Source of the DNA: an uncultured Actinomycetes bacterium
Lineage (GTDB): Bacteria; Actinomycetota; Actinomycetes; Nanopelagicales; Nanopelagicaceae
Assembly (NCBI GenBank): GCA_903854185.1
Contig: CAINVP010000018.1
Coordinates: forward strand, 1-34,516
Length of the DNA stretch: 34,516 bases
Direction of reading: 5' to 3'
In this document: in pieces, positions 1-10,382 of the stretch
Position numbering within the stretch: the stretch's first letter is position 1
How the letters are laid out: each line of letters opens with the position of its first letter
The notes under the pieces: generated by a model
Databases searched by the model: none
The model's input: only the letters and a program-made list of their open reading frames with translations
Told to the model about the DNA's origin: nothing
Position numbers and translations under genes: made by a program

Positions 1-1106
1 AGCATTCGGTCGATTGCTATCCGCGCACGCGCTCTAACCGTCTCATTGTTACGAAGACCACTATCAATCACGGTAAATACATATTCCTCTTGCCCTGACT
101 TAACAAATCCGGCCAGGCTGACAGTCGTATCGATCCAACCCGTCTTCGCCTTTATTAAGCCAACTGCAGTTGGAGCATCTTTAACAAATCTATCCTTGAG
201 CGTTCCGGTGTGACCAGCAAGTGGGAGGCCCTCGTAAATCGGTTGGAACTTTGGGTTATTTCGAATTGCAATGAGTAGGCCAGTAATTGTTGCAGCAGAA
301 ATCTGTGTCTTATGCGAGAGTCCGTTGCCATCGAAGACGGCTAGGCCATCTGCCGGAACTTCATTCTCTTTCAAGGTTAATTCAAAAGCGCTCTGTACTG
401 CCCCGCTACGCGCGCCAAATCCCATCCGTGCTGCTGACATCTGTGCAAGTCGATCTGCCAACGCGTTATCACTCCAGAGCAGAGTGAATTTAATAATCTC
501 ACTTAGCGGCGGCGATTTAATTTCGGCAATATTCGAGAGCCGCTCGGCTTCTGCATCGGCCACGGTCGAAAGTTTGTGCGGATAGATTTTAAATGTTGAA
601 CCGAAGAATTTCTGAAGTGCATGTAGATCAAGTGCATAAACATTTGCATAATCAAGTTGAATTGCCTTCAACTTCGGATTTGCTGCTCGCACCTTATTAA
701 TCAAGTAAGGAAGGTATGCACGATGGAATTTCGCTGCCGAGTGAGCGCTCGTTGTAAGCCAAGGGTCGCTCTCACCTATGAGGAGAAACTTATTTGGTTT
801 TGAGGTTGAGGCGATAGTTGTGGCAAATCGGGTATCTGATTCAAAGGTTGATAGCGTCGTCGCCATCGAGAGCAACTTTAATACCGATGCCGGAGCGCGA
901 AGGGTCGTCGTCTCGGACTGGAAGAGAATCTCTCGGGTAGCAAGATTTTCAATCAAGATTCCAGCATTAGCCAAGGGTGCAGAGTTTGCGTAAGTAAGAA
1001 ATTGGCCAGGTAATTCTGTTGCCGATGCACCGCCAACTGGCACGAACGCAATGAGCGCTGAGGCAGCCAGTAGCTTCGCAATCGAGGCTTTAAATGAATT
1101 ACGCAC
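1..1106 (-). CDS. dacB: D-alanyl-D-alanine carboxypeptidase/endopeptidase, PBP4 (DacB) family, 3' end truncated by window edge
   Basis: Open minus frame not in the ORF track because it runs off the left edge. Reads V-RNSFKASIAKLLAASALIAFVPVGGASA (signal peptide), PASVLKLLS (SxxK), DGNGLSHKTQ (SxN-type motif), IKAKTGWIDTTVSLAGF (KTG). GTG start at 1106; an upstream in-frame GTG is an alternative. Confidence 0.88.
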   Translation of the reverse strand, partial: MRNSFKASIAKLLAASALIAFVPVGGASATELPGQFLTYANSAPLANAGILIENLATREILFQSETTTLRAPASVLKLLSMATTLSTFESDTRFATTIASTSKPNKFLLIGESDPWLTTSAHSAAKFHRAYLPYLINKVRAANPKLKAIQLDYANVYALDLHALQKFFGSTFKIYPHKLSTVADAEAERLSNIAEIKSPPLSEIIKFTLLWSDNALADRLAQMSAARMGFGARSGAVQSAFELTLKENEVPADGLAVFDGNGLSHKTQISAATITGLLIAIRNNPKFQPIYEGLPLAGHTGTLKDRFVKDAPTAVGLIKAKTGWIDTTVSLAGFVKSGQEEYVFTVIDSGLRNNETVRARARIAIDRM

Positions 1107-1115
1107 TGCGTAATT
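1097..1115. promoter_or_regulatory. Perfect 9-1-9 inverted repeat aattacgca-c-tgcgtaatt in the dacB/trmH divergent region; candidate operator
   Basis: Direct reading; overlaps the predicted start/TSS region of dacB. Confidence 0.5.
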
Positions 1116-1150
1116 ATGCCGTACTGCCTGCACTTACTAGAGTAAGGAAT

Positions 1151-1786
1151 ATGGTCGAGGCGACAGTGGGTCCTGGAGAGTTCTATCCTGTAGTTGGCGT
1201 CGGTCCTCACCCAGAACCATGGCCAACTGGTCCGCAGTTTGATCCTGAGTTATTGCTGAATGGTGATCGGAGAAATGTTCTCGATCACTATCGCTACTGG
1301 AGTGTTGAGGCGATTGTCGCCGACCTCGATACGAAGCGTCACTCACTTCAGATTGCCATTGAGAATTGGCAACACGACTTAAATATTGGCTCAGTAGTGA
1401 GAACAGCTAATGCTTTTAATGTCTCTCATGTGCATATCGTTGGCAAGCGTGATTGGAATAAACGCGGCGCCATGGTGACTGATAAATATCTTCATGTGCT
1501 GCATCATCCAACTCCCGCAGACTTCAAAAAGTGGTGTGATGAGAATAAGACTCCAATTATTGGAATCGATAACCTGCCGATCTCGCAGCAGCTTGAGTCA
1601 ACGGCACTTCCTGAAAAGTGTGTGCTCTTCTTTGGCCAAGAAGGAGCTGGCATGTCAGATGATGCCGTTGCTATCTGTGAGGCGGTCTTGGCAATCCGCC
1701 AATACGGTTCGACCCGCTCTATGAATGCATCAGCTGCTGGTGCAATTGCGATGTATGCGTGGGCGATGCAGCATCTGCCGCGCTAA
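1151..1786 (+). CDS. TrmH/SpoU family RNA 2'-O-methyltransferase
   Basis: NWQHDLNIGSVVRTANAFNV, VLFFGQEGAGMSDDAVAICEAVLAIRQYGSTRSMNASAAGAIAMYAW: SPOUT motifs 1-3. ATG 1151 preferred over 1094, which would overlap dacB and the palindrome. Confidence 0.9.
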   Translation: MVEATVGPGEFYPVVGVGPHPEPWPTGPQFDPELLLNGDRRNVLDHYRYWSVEAIVADLDTKRHSLQIAIENWQHDLNIGSVVRTANAFNVSHVHIVGKRDWNKRGAMVTDKYLHVLHHPTPADFKKWCDENKTPIIGIDNLPISQQLESTALPEKCVLFFGQEGAGMSDDAVAICEAVLAIRQYGSTRSMNASAAGAIAMYAWAMQHLPR

Positions 1787-2725
1787 CTAATCTTCAATGA
1801 CCTCTTTGACTGAGGCCAATCTGCGCTCAATCTCAATCGCTTCTTCCTCCCGGCCAAGGAGCTTAAGCACTTCAGCCATCTTCTCTTCTATCTCCACAAT
1901 GAATTCAAAGTCATGGTTTTCAAGTTGATCAGATGTCATCGAAGCAAGTAACTTATTTAGCGTGACATAACCTTCTTCTAGCTGACCAGAATTAATGTAC
2001 GCCTTACCGAGCTCCATCTGTGCAAACATTTCACGCTTGTGATCATGGGCCGTTGCAAAGACATCAGATGCTTTCTGTGCCGCATGAAGGGCGCCTTCGC
2101 CATCCCCACCAGCATTGAGACAGAAGGCAATTTTGAGGTCACAGCGAGCAACATTGATGACTTCTTTTAACTTCTTGAAGAGTATCCGTGCTTCGCGAAA
2201 GGCTTCAAGCGCAGCGGTGAACTCTTTCAATTCACGATAAGAGCATCCGATAAGGTGGAGATCATTAGCGGCGCCGGAATCATCACCCTCAACGAGATGC
2301 TCCTGCACGCACTCTTGCATGCATTCAATCGCTTTTTGGTAATTCTTTGAGCCATACCACCAGTCGCCCAATGTGCAGGCAAGATCAATCGCTAATGGGG
2401 ATTTCGACTCGCGCAACAGCTCTACTGCCTTACTCATTGCATCGGCGGCCTCATTGATCCGCTTCAATTGATTTAAGTTATAACCAATCGCTGAGTAGGC
2501 CTGCGCTAATCCGTCATTTGAAGTATTGCCATCAGCCTCTGCGTAGAGATCACGAGCAGTCTCAGCAAGGGCGAGCGCCTCGTCATATTGGCCGCGGGCG
2601 TAGATACGTGCGCTCAATTCATAATAAGTATTGGCGCGGTCGATTCCGGTTACTTCTGGGATGCGCTCCCACAGCATTTCCTCAGTAACAATCTCATCGG
2701 GGCCCATATCTTCATCGTCGCTCAT
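1787..2725 (-). CDS. Tetratricopeptide repeat protein
   Basis: Repeated TPR-like helices (YYELSARIYARGQYDEALALAETARDLY; AYSAIGYNLNQLKRINEAADAMSKAVELL). Start moved to MSDDEDMGPDE because AAGGAG lies just upstream. Confidence 0.8.
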   Translation of the reverse strand: MSDDEDMGPDEIVTEEMLWERIPEVTGIDRANTYYELSARIYARGQYDEALALAETARDLYAEADGNTSNDGLAQAYSAIGYNLNQLKRINEAADAMSKAVELLRESKSPLAIDLACTLGDWWYGSKNYQKAIECMQECVQEHLVEGDDSGAANDLHLIGCSYRELKEFTAALEAFREARILFKKLKEVINVARCDLKIAFCLNAGGDGEGALHAAQKASDVFATAHDHKREMFAQMELGKAYINSGQLEEGYVTLNKLLASMTSDQLENHDFEFIVEIEEKMAEVLKLLGREEEAIEIERRLASVKEVIED

Positions 2726-2819
2726 ACGGAACTCCTTTCGCGCTTGCCTTAACCCTAGCAAGGAGTGCTCCCCTGCGCTGGCAGATTCCCGCCTGTCGCT
2801 CACGAACTATCATGTACCC

Positions 2820-3506
2820 ATGGCAATTGACCGTCGCGCCTTTCTGAAGCTCGCAGGTGTAGGCGGGGCCCTCTCACTATTTGGACTACCCACCGCCGAT
2901 GCCACCATCCCAGATATCACCCACGGTGACCGCAGCGTCCCCAATATCGCTCTCACATTTCACGGTGCGAGTTCTCATGTAATGGGAACGGAACTACTCA
3001 CCATCTTTCAAGAGACGAAAACTCCGGTCTCAGTCTTCGCAGTCGGTACCTGGTTAATTAAGAACCCGACATTTGCAAAGCAGATCATCGCTGATGGTCA
3101 TGATCTGGGTAATCACACGATGAACCATTATCAGATGAAGACGCTGAACGCCTCCAAGGTTCGATCTGAAATTTCCCAATGTGCGGCTGAGTTAGTAAAA
3201 GTCTCGGGCACGCATGGCAAATGGTTTAGACCCTCAGGTACGCAGTACTCGAATGCGACGATTCGCAAAGTTGCAACCTCCCTCGGGTACAAGCAATGTA
3301 TCTCTTACGATGTCGATTCTCACGACTACCAAGATGTGAGCACGAATGCGCTGATTAAGAATGTGATGACTGGCGCTAAAAACGGCAGCATCGTGAGTCT
3401 GCACTTCGGTCATAAGAACACAATCAAGGCGTTGCCAACTCTGCTAAAAGAGTTGACCTCTCAAGGTTTAAAGCCGGTAACCCTGACAACACTTCTTGGA
3501 ATCTAG
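2820..3506 (+). CDS. Tat-exported polysaccharide deacetylase (NodB-fold) family protein, variant active site
   Basis: Twin-Arg signal DRRAFLKLAGVGG; IALTFHGASS in place of TFDDG; DGHDLGNHTMNH (HxxxH metal motif); WFRPSGTQ; SLHFGH. ATG at 2820 follows TATCAT. Confidence 0.85.
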   Translation: MAIDRRAFLKLAGVGGALSLFGLPTADATIPDITHGDRSVPNIALTFHGASSHVMGTELLTIFQETKTPVSVFAVGTWLIKNPTFAKQIIADGHDLGNHTMNHYQMKTLNASKVRSEISQCAAELVKVSGTHGKWFRPSGTQYSNATIRKVATSLGYKQCISYDVDSHDYQDVSTNALIKNVMTGAKNGSIVSLHFGHKNTIKALPTLLKELTSQGLKPVTLTTLLGI

Positions 3507-3512
3507 GAAGAT

Positions 3513-4619
3513 ATGCGTAGAAAATTTTTTGCCACACTTCTCGTTGTGCCGCTCTTTGCGAGCACTGCGGTGGCATCATCACCCCTTGCCGGAATGCCGC
3601 CTGTAACCAATCCCCAAGATATCTACGCCGCCGATCGCCCAAATGCACTTAGCCCTGTGGTCGCAAATTTTCCAGAGCGCGTCTACGTTCCAAATCACAC
3701 ATCAAACACTGTCTCTGTCATTGATCCGAAGACCTTCAAAGTTATTGCAACAATTAAGACTAAGCGCGGTCCGCAGCATGTCGTTCCATCTTGGGACCTG
3801 AAGACGCTCTGGGTAAACGATAACGAAGGTAATTACCTCACGCCGATTAACCCGGCGACCGGAAAAGCTGGAAAACCCATCTATGTTCACGATCCCTATA
3901 ACTTGTACTTCACTCCCAATGGCAAGTATGCAATTGTCATGGCGGAGTCAGATCGCCAGTTAGTTTTTAGAGATCCACACACGATGGCAATTAAAAAGAT
4001 TGTTAAGGTGCCGTGTAAAGGTGTAAACCATGCGGATTGGACTGCAGATGGCAATTACTTCGCCGTCTCATGTGAATTCTCCGGCATGATTCTCTGGGTC
4101 GATACCGCAAAGATGAAACTTGTTGCAACCGCAAAATTACCGAAGACCTACTCAATGTCGCCCATGCCGCAAGATGTAAAGATTTCACCGGACGGCGCTA
4201 CTTTCTATATCGCAGATATGATGTCGGATGGCGTCTGGGTGATGAAGTCGAACCACTTCGGTAAGTTCGCATTTATTAAGACTGGTAAAGCCGCTCACGG
4301 CCTCTATGTGACTCGAGACTCTAAGACCTTATTGATTACAAACCGTGGTGAAGGTTCGGTCTCAGTACTTCGCTTCGCTGATAACAAGTTAATTGCGAAG
4401 TGGAAAATTCCTGGCAATGGCAGCCCCGACATGGGTGGCATCTCTGCCGATGGCACCCAGTTCTGGGTCTCAGGCCGCTACAACAATGTGGTCTATGTCT
4501 TTGATATCGTCCATGGGAAATTCTTACGCTCTATTAAAGTGGGCAAGGAGCCTCACGGCTTAGCTATCTACCCACAACCTGGGCGATACTCCTTGGGACA
4601 CACTGGAGTCTTTAGATGA
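3513..4619 (+). CDS. Secreted YncE/YVTN-family beta-propeller protein
   Basis: Signal peptide; repeated blades such as RVYVPNHTSNTVSVIDPKTFKVIATIKT and QDVKISPDGATFYIAD; AGGAAG upstream of ATG. Confidence 0.88.
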   Translation: MRRKFFATLLVVPLFASTAVASSPLAGMPPVTNPQDIYAADRPNALSPVVANFPERVYVPNHTSNTVSVIDPKTFKVIATIKTKRGPQHVVPSWDLKTLWVNDNEGNYLTPINPATGKAGKPIYVHDPYNLYFTPNGKYAIVMAESDRQLVFRDPHTMAIKKIVKVPCKGVNHADWTADGNYFAVSCEFSGMILWVDTAKMKLVATAKLPKTYSMSPMPQDVKISPDGATFYIADMMSDGVWVMKSNHFGKFAFIKTGKAAHGLYVTRDSKTLLITNRGEGSVSVLRFADNKLIAKWKIPGNGSPDMGGISADGTQFWVSGRYNNVVYVFDIVHGKFLRSIKVGKEPHGLAIYPQPGRYSLGHTGVFR

Positions 4620-6295
4620 ACCAACTGCGGAGCAAGATCCCGCTCATATTAGGGCGACTCGCATATTTTGCTGGACTCTTCAATATGCTCTCGGCCTTCT
4701 TCCACCGCTTTCAATCGCGTGCTGCAAAACTTGAGAGCTATCTCCCGGTCTTCATTCACTCTGCCGCATTTGCAACTGTCGTATTTACTGGCCTCGCGAT
4801 GGTCCTACTTGGTCGCGGACTCATTAGAAGAAAACGCCGCGCTTGGGCGCTCAGCATCCTTATTTATGTACTTAATATCGCTACTGAATTCTTCCGTACC
4901 GGAATTCATCCCTTACAAATTTCTATCTCGCTCACTATCCTTGCGCTGTTGATTGTTTTTCGAAGTGAGTTCTATGCCGAGTCTGATCCGAAGACTAAAT
5001 GGCTACCACTCATCGGCTTCTTAGCAACGTTTGGCACCTTCTTTGTGCTTGCGACCTTTCTCCTTGCAATCCGACACCGTGACTCATTTGCAGGAGCTCC
5101 ATCGCTGGGGAATATTGTCCTGACAGTCCTTGAAGGCTTTGTGGGAGTGAACGGTCCGATTCAGTTTCTTAATGAACGGACATCGGATGCGGTTGAGACC
5201 CTGCTTGCAGTCCTCGGCTTCTTCATCGTTCTGGTGCCATTGGCGCTCTTCTTCCGCCGAGTGCAACCGATTGCAAAGCTCAATGATGAGGAAATTCAGA
5301 AGATTCGTGGACTCCTTAAGCACGACCAAGATCAGGATTCACTCGGCTACTTCGCTACCCGCCGTGATAAGAGCGTTATCTGGTCAAAGAATGGCAAGGC
5401 AGGCATCGCTTACCGCGTGCAAGCTGGTGTCATGTTGGCAAGTGGCGATCCATTTGGCGAATACAGTCTTTGGCCCGAGGCGATTGATGCCTTTCTTGAG
5501 GTGGCGCGCAAACACGCCTGGACTCCTGCAGTTATGGGTGCAAGTGATCAAGGCGGTGAGGTTTGGGTTGAGCGAGCAGGAATGTTAGCGATTGATATTG
5601 GTGACGAGGCAATTATTCGCGTCAAAGATTTCACACTCGAAGGCCGCCCCATGGCAAATGTGCGTCAAATGGTTAATCGCATCAAACGTAAGGGCTACAC
5701 CGCATACACATCGCAATGGGATGCGCTGCCGGAAGCTACTCGCACCGAACTCCGCAAACTTGCAAAGAAGTGGCGATACGGCGTGCCAGAACGTGGCTTC
5801 TCGATGTCAATGGATCGGTTCGGTGAAGATTTTGATAACGACACCTATATAACAATTGCGGAGAAGGAGGGTGAGATTAAAGGCCTTCTCTACTTCGTCC
5901 CGTGGACAAATGAAAATATCTCACTAGACCGGATGCAACGCGATCGCGAGACAGACCCCGGAGTAAATGAGCTAATGATTGTCACCTCAGCAGAGTGGGC
6001 AGTGGCAAATAACTTTAAAAATATCTCACTTAACTTTGCTGCCTTCCGTTCTCTCTTTGAACGCGCTGACAAAATTAGCGCCGGTCCAGTTACGCGTGGT
6101 GCACGTAATTTGATTCGTTTCACATCTAATTTTTTTCAGGTGGAATCGCTCTACCGCTTTAATGCAAAATTCAACCCTGATTGGCAGACGCGTTACGTGC
6201 TGTACCCAAAGTCTGCGGATGTGCCACGCGTGGCATGGGCAGCATTGCGCGCTGAGAGGTTCATCGGAGGCTTTAGCAAGCGCTCAAAGAAGTAG
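4616..6295 (+). CDS. DUF2156 / phosphatidylglycerol lysyltransferase C-terminal domain membrane protein (MprF/LysX-like)
   Basis: N-terminal TM helices, then GNAT-like domain (KSVIWSKNGKAGIAYRVQAGVMLASGDPFGEYSLWPEAIDAFLEVARKHAWTPAVMGAS...). ATGA overlap with upstream gene. Confidence 0.85.
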   Translation: MNQLRSKIPLILGRLAYFAGLFNMLSAFFHRFQSRAAKLESYLPVFIHSAAFATVVFTGLAMVLLGRGLIRRKRRAWALSILIYVLNIATEFFRTGIHPLQISISLTILALLIVFRSEFYAESDPKTKWLPLIGFLATFGTFFVLATFLLAIRHRDSFAGAPSLGNIVLTVLEGFVGVNGPIQFLNERTSDAVETLLAVLGFFIVLVPLALFFRRVQPIAKLNDEEIQKIRGLLKHDQDQDSLGYFATRRDKSVIWSKNGKAGIAYRVQAGVMLASGDPFGEYSLWPEAIDAFLEVARKHAWTPAVMGASDQGGEVWVERAGMLAIDIGDEAIIRVKDFTLEGRPMANVRQMVNRIKRKGYTAYTSQWDALPEATRTELRKLAKKWRYGVPERGFSMSMDRFGEDFDNDTYITIAEKEGEIKGLLYFVPWTNENISLDRMQRDRETDPGVNELMIVTSAEWAVANNFKNISLNFAAFRSLFERADKISAGPVTRGARNLIRFTSNFFQVESLYRFNAKFNPDWQTRYVLYPKSADVPRVAWAALRAERFIGGFSKRSKK

Positions 6296-6320
6296 CTCTT
6301 TCTCATCTCCATTACTCGGG

Positions 6321-7768
<1,448 letters not shown>

Positions 7769-7773
7769 TTCAA

Positions 7774-8007
7774 CTACTCCTCTAGCTCACGTCGTGGGTC
7801 ATCGCTGTGATCTTCTGGCGCCTGTGGCTGTGAGAGCTTGATGTACATATATACGATGAAGATTGCGAAGAATGGCCACTCTGCAACGTAAACCCAAGAG
7901 CGGTGATTACCGCCGAGCGCACGATCAAGTTCGAAGAAGGCCATGATGACGCAGACTGGAAGAGCCCAGAGCACCCACTTTCTATGTGGGTCACCTTGCT
8001 CACTCAT
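7774..8007 (-). CDS. Small two-TM membrane protein, translationally coupled to ctaG
   Basis: 77 aa with two hydrophobic segments; its ATG overlaps the ctaG stop by 8 bp. Confidence 0.7.
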   Translation of the reverse strand: MSEQGDPHRKWVLWALPVCVIMAFFELDRALGGNHRSWVYVAEWPFFAIFIVYMYIKLSQPQAPEDHSDDPRRELEE

Positions 8008-8776
8008 CTTCTGCCTCCGCTAACTCGCGCTCGTTCTCAAACCAATCTCGAGCGGCTAAGACTATCCACACCGTGTCAATGAGCATGCCCATCGCCCACA
8101 TAATCGCCCCGCCCGTATGTTGATCATTTAACCCTCGACCCATAGCCATCCCATCGGGAAGGTCATGTAAAAGTCGATTTCCCGAGTAGAGAAAGAAGCC
8201 CACCATTGTCTCCGGCAACATCATCGCAAAGAGCGAGAGTGCGCGAGTCGAATACGGAACAAAGACAGGGGTTGGATTTCCCTTCATCACTGGGTAGTAA
8301 TAAATGAGACCACCAATAAGAAAGAGAATCAGTTCCAGGCAATGGACGTTCGGATTTCGCATACCGGCATTTGCCAACGGCGAGAAGTGTGTTGCGATGA
8401 GAACGAAGAGAAAGATAAGAAAACCGAAGTGGGGGTTGAATAACCCCCGTGCAAAACCGGTCTCAATAAATCTCTGCGCCAGCGAGCGCACCCTCGGATA
8501 TCGCGACTGGCAGGCAACAGCCATCGGGGCTCCGAGGACGAGAAGCGGGGAGATCACCATCATCAACAAGATGTGCTGCACCATATGAATCCAGAAGGTG
8601 TGAATAGCTGCGTGAGCAACCGGGCCAACTAGAACAACTGCGGCAAGAGCCAAGCCAAAGCCAAAGCTGACCTGGCGCCACTTCGAAATGGCCCGGGAAT
8701 CAGTAAAGTACCACCATCCAACTAGGGCGATGGGGCCGGTAAAGGCGAGATCCCAGGCAATATTCAAACTCCCCAA
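8000..8776 (-). CDS. ctaG: Cytochrome c oxidase assembly factor CtaG (caa3-type) family membrane protein
   Basis: HTFWIHMVQHILLMMVISPLLVLGAP motif and polytopic hydrophobicity; adjacent oxidase genes. Listed start is TTG. Confidence 0.87.
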   Translation of the reverse strand: MGSLNIAWDLAFTGPIALVGWWYFTDSRAISKWRQVSFGFGLALAAVVLVGPVAHAAIHTFWIHMVQHILLMMVISPLLVLGAPMAVACQSRYPRVRSLAQRFIETGFARGLFNPHFGFLIFLFVLIATHFSPLANAGMRNPNVHCLELILFLIGGLIYYYPVMKGNPTPVFVPYSTRALSLFAMMLPETMVGFFLYSGNRLLHDLPDGMAMGRGLNDQHTGGAIMWAMGMLIDTVWIVLAARDWFENERELAEAEDE

Positions 8777-8824
8777 GTAAGACCTCTCTTAACGCTATCT
8801 ATTTGCAGAAACTGAGCGTAACCT

Positions 8825-9601
8825 GTGACCGACGCTACACCCACAACCCTAACGAGTCAGTACCCCAATGAAGGCGGTCTCATGAACGAAGTAAAAGGTG
8901 GCGAAGAGTTGAGTACTGGTAGAAGACTTACCAGCGGTCTCACCTTCTTAGCACTTGGAATCCTCGTTGTGACTGGAGTTGGCTTTGGACTTCACCAAGC
9001 CTCTAAGTCACCTCAGAGCAAACTCTACGCAACCGTTAACGGAACGACAGATGTGCCTGGCTTTGGAACGCTTAAGCACGCCTTCATCTCTGAGTCAGTC
9101 TGGCCAGATGTTCAGACCGCAGTCGATAATGGCGCTAAGGCAGATCGTCGCCATCCCTGGCCGTTCTATGGGCCAGCCTCACACTTCGTCCTTCCTGCTC
9201 ACGCCTTAGTTACTGTCACGCTCAAGGTCTATGACGGCGGCGAGAAGTTAAACCACAATTATTTTGCAAAGGTCATCGGCACTGTCGGTAACACCATGAC
9301 AGTTGATGGCAAGGTCGTCGATGCGCTCGCTCCTGATGGCGTTCAACACACCTTTACGCTTCATGGAATTCCTACATCAACACAAGATCCACTCTTTGTA
9401 AATGTTCCACTTCCGGTTGCCGATCCCGATAACAAGCCTGGCTCCTTTCACACCGTGACCTTCTCCTTCGTTACTCAAGGAGTTGGCGAGTACGTCTGGA
9501 ACTGTGAATACCCATGCGGTGATGGCACCTATGCAAAGTTCGGCGCCGTGATGGGCGCGCAGGGATATATGAGCGGAAAGGTGAGTGTCGTTAATGTCTG
9601 A
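8825..9601 (+). CDS. Membrane-anchored cupredoxin / cytochrome c oxidase subunit II-like protein with non-canonical Cu motif
   Basis: N-terminal TM (LTFLALGILVVTGVGFGL), cupredoxin-like strands, QHTFTLHG ... YVWNCEYPCGDGTYAKFGAVMGAQGYMSGKVSVV. GTG 8825 or ATG 8882 (AAGG upstream) as start. Confidence 0.75.
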   Translation: MTDATPTTLTSQYPNEGGLMNEVKGGEELSTGRRLTSGLTFLALGILVVTGVGFGLHQASKSPQSKLYATVNGTTDVPGFGTLKHAFISESVWPDVQTAVDNGAKADRRHPWPFYGPASHFVLPAHALVTVTLKVYDGGEKLNHNYFAKVIGTVGNTMTVDGKVVDALAPDGVQHTFTLHGIPTSTQDPLFVNVPLPVADPDNKPGSFHTVTFSFVTQGVGEYVWNCEYPCGDGTYAKFGAVMGAQGYMSGKVSVVNV

Positions 9602-10382
9602 TCATAACCTCGCTCCAACACCTGGGGATCGTGCGACTACCTTCTTTAAGCGGAACGATGTTCGACGAACATCCGTGATTTTTATTCTTTGGACCGCGAC
9701 CTTCACGATTCTCGGAATCTGGCTCTACCCAAAGTTTATGCCACGCATCATGAGTAAAGAGATGCTCTCAGCTGAGAATATTATGATCTGGTTTACCATC
9801 ATCTCAGCACCTATCGCTGGCATTGTTTTAGCGTTAGCAACGAACGCCTTTCTGAATATGCACCGTGGCGATACTCCTCCAGAAGAGGGACCAGCGGTTC
9901 GGACAAATGGTCCAGTCGTGGTGATTTGGACAGTTGCCTCAACCATCTTTGCGCTCGTCGCGATTGTTTGGGGAATCGTAGAACTCAATGTTCAAAGCGT
10001 CGAAGCTGCAGCTACTTCCAAGAGCGCAATGATCGTGGAAGTAACCGGTTCACAATGGTTATGGACCTTTAACTACCCTGAACAGGGAATTGAGACACAT
10101 CAGTTAAACCTGCCAATCAATCGCCCGGTTGAGTTCGATATTCGTTCAGTTGATGTCAATCACTCATTCTGGCCAGTACAGCTCGGTGTCAAGGTCGATG
10201 CGAATGCGATGGTCACAACAGTGGTTCGTACCACTCCGAATAAACTCGGTGAGATTGATGTGAAATGCGCAGAACTCTGTGGCATCTTGCACGCATACAT
10301 GGAGACAACCGGTGCCGTCATGACAGAGGCCGATTTCGATTCCTGGGTTAGCCAGGTTCAACAGTCAGGAGCGAGCGCATGA
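9594..10382 (+). CDS. coxB: Cytochrome c oxidase subunit II
   Basis: Two N-terminal TMs, VTGSQWLWTFNYPEQG, VDVNHSFWPVQLGVKVDA, CuA motif CAELCGILHAYM. ATG 9594 preferred (GGTGAG upstream), overlapping the previous stop. Confidence 0.93.
   Translation: MSDHNLAPTPGDRATTFFKRNDVRRTSVIFILWTATFTILGIWLYPKFMPRIMSKEMLSAENIMIWFTIISAPIAGIVLALATNAFLNMHRGDTPPEEGPAVRTNGPVVVIWTVASTIFALVAIVWGIVELNVQSVEAAATSKSAMIVEVTGSQWLWTFNYPEQGIETHQLNLPINRPVEFDIRSVDVNHSFWPVQLGVKVDANAMVTTVVRTTPNKLGEIDVKCAELCGILHAYMETTGAVMTEADFDSWVSQVQQSGASA

Noticed and set aside
271-585. 104-aa plus-strand ORF
   Set aside because: Antisense to clear dacB coding sequence with SxN and KTG motifs; no recognisable domain.
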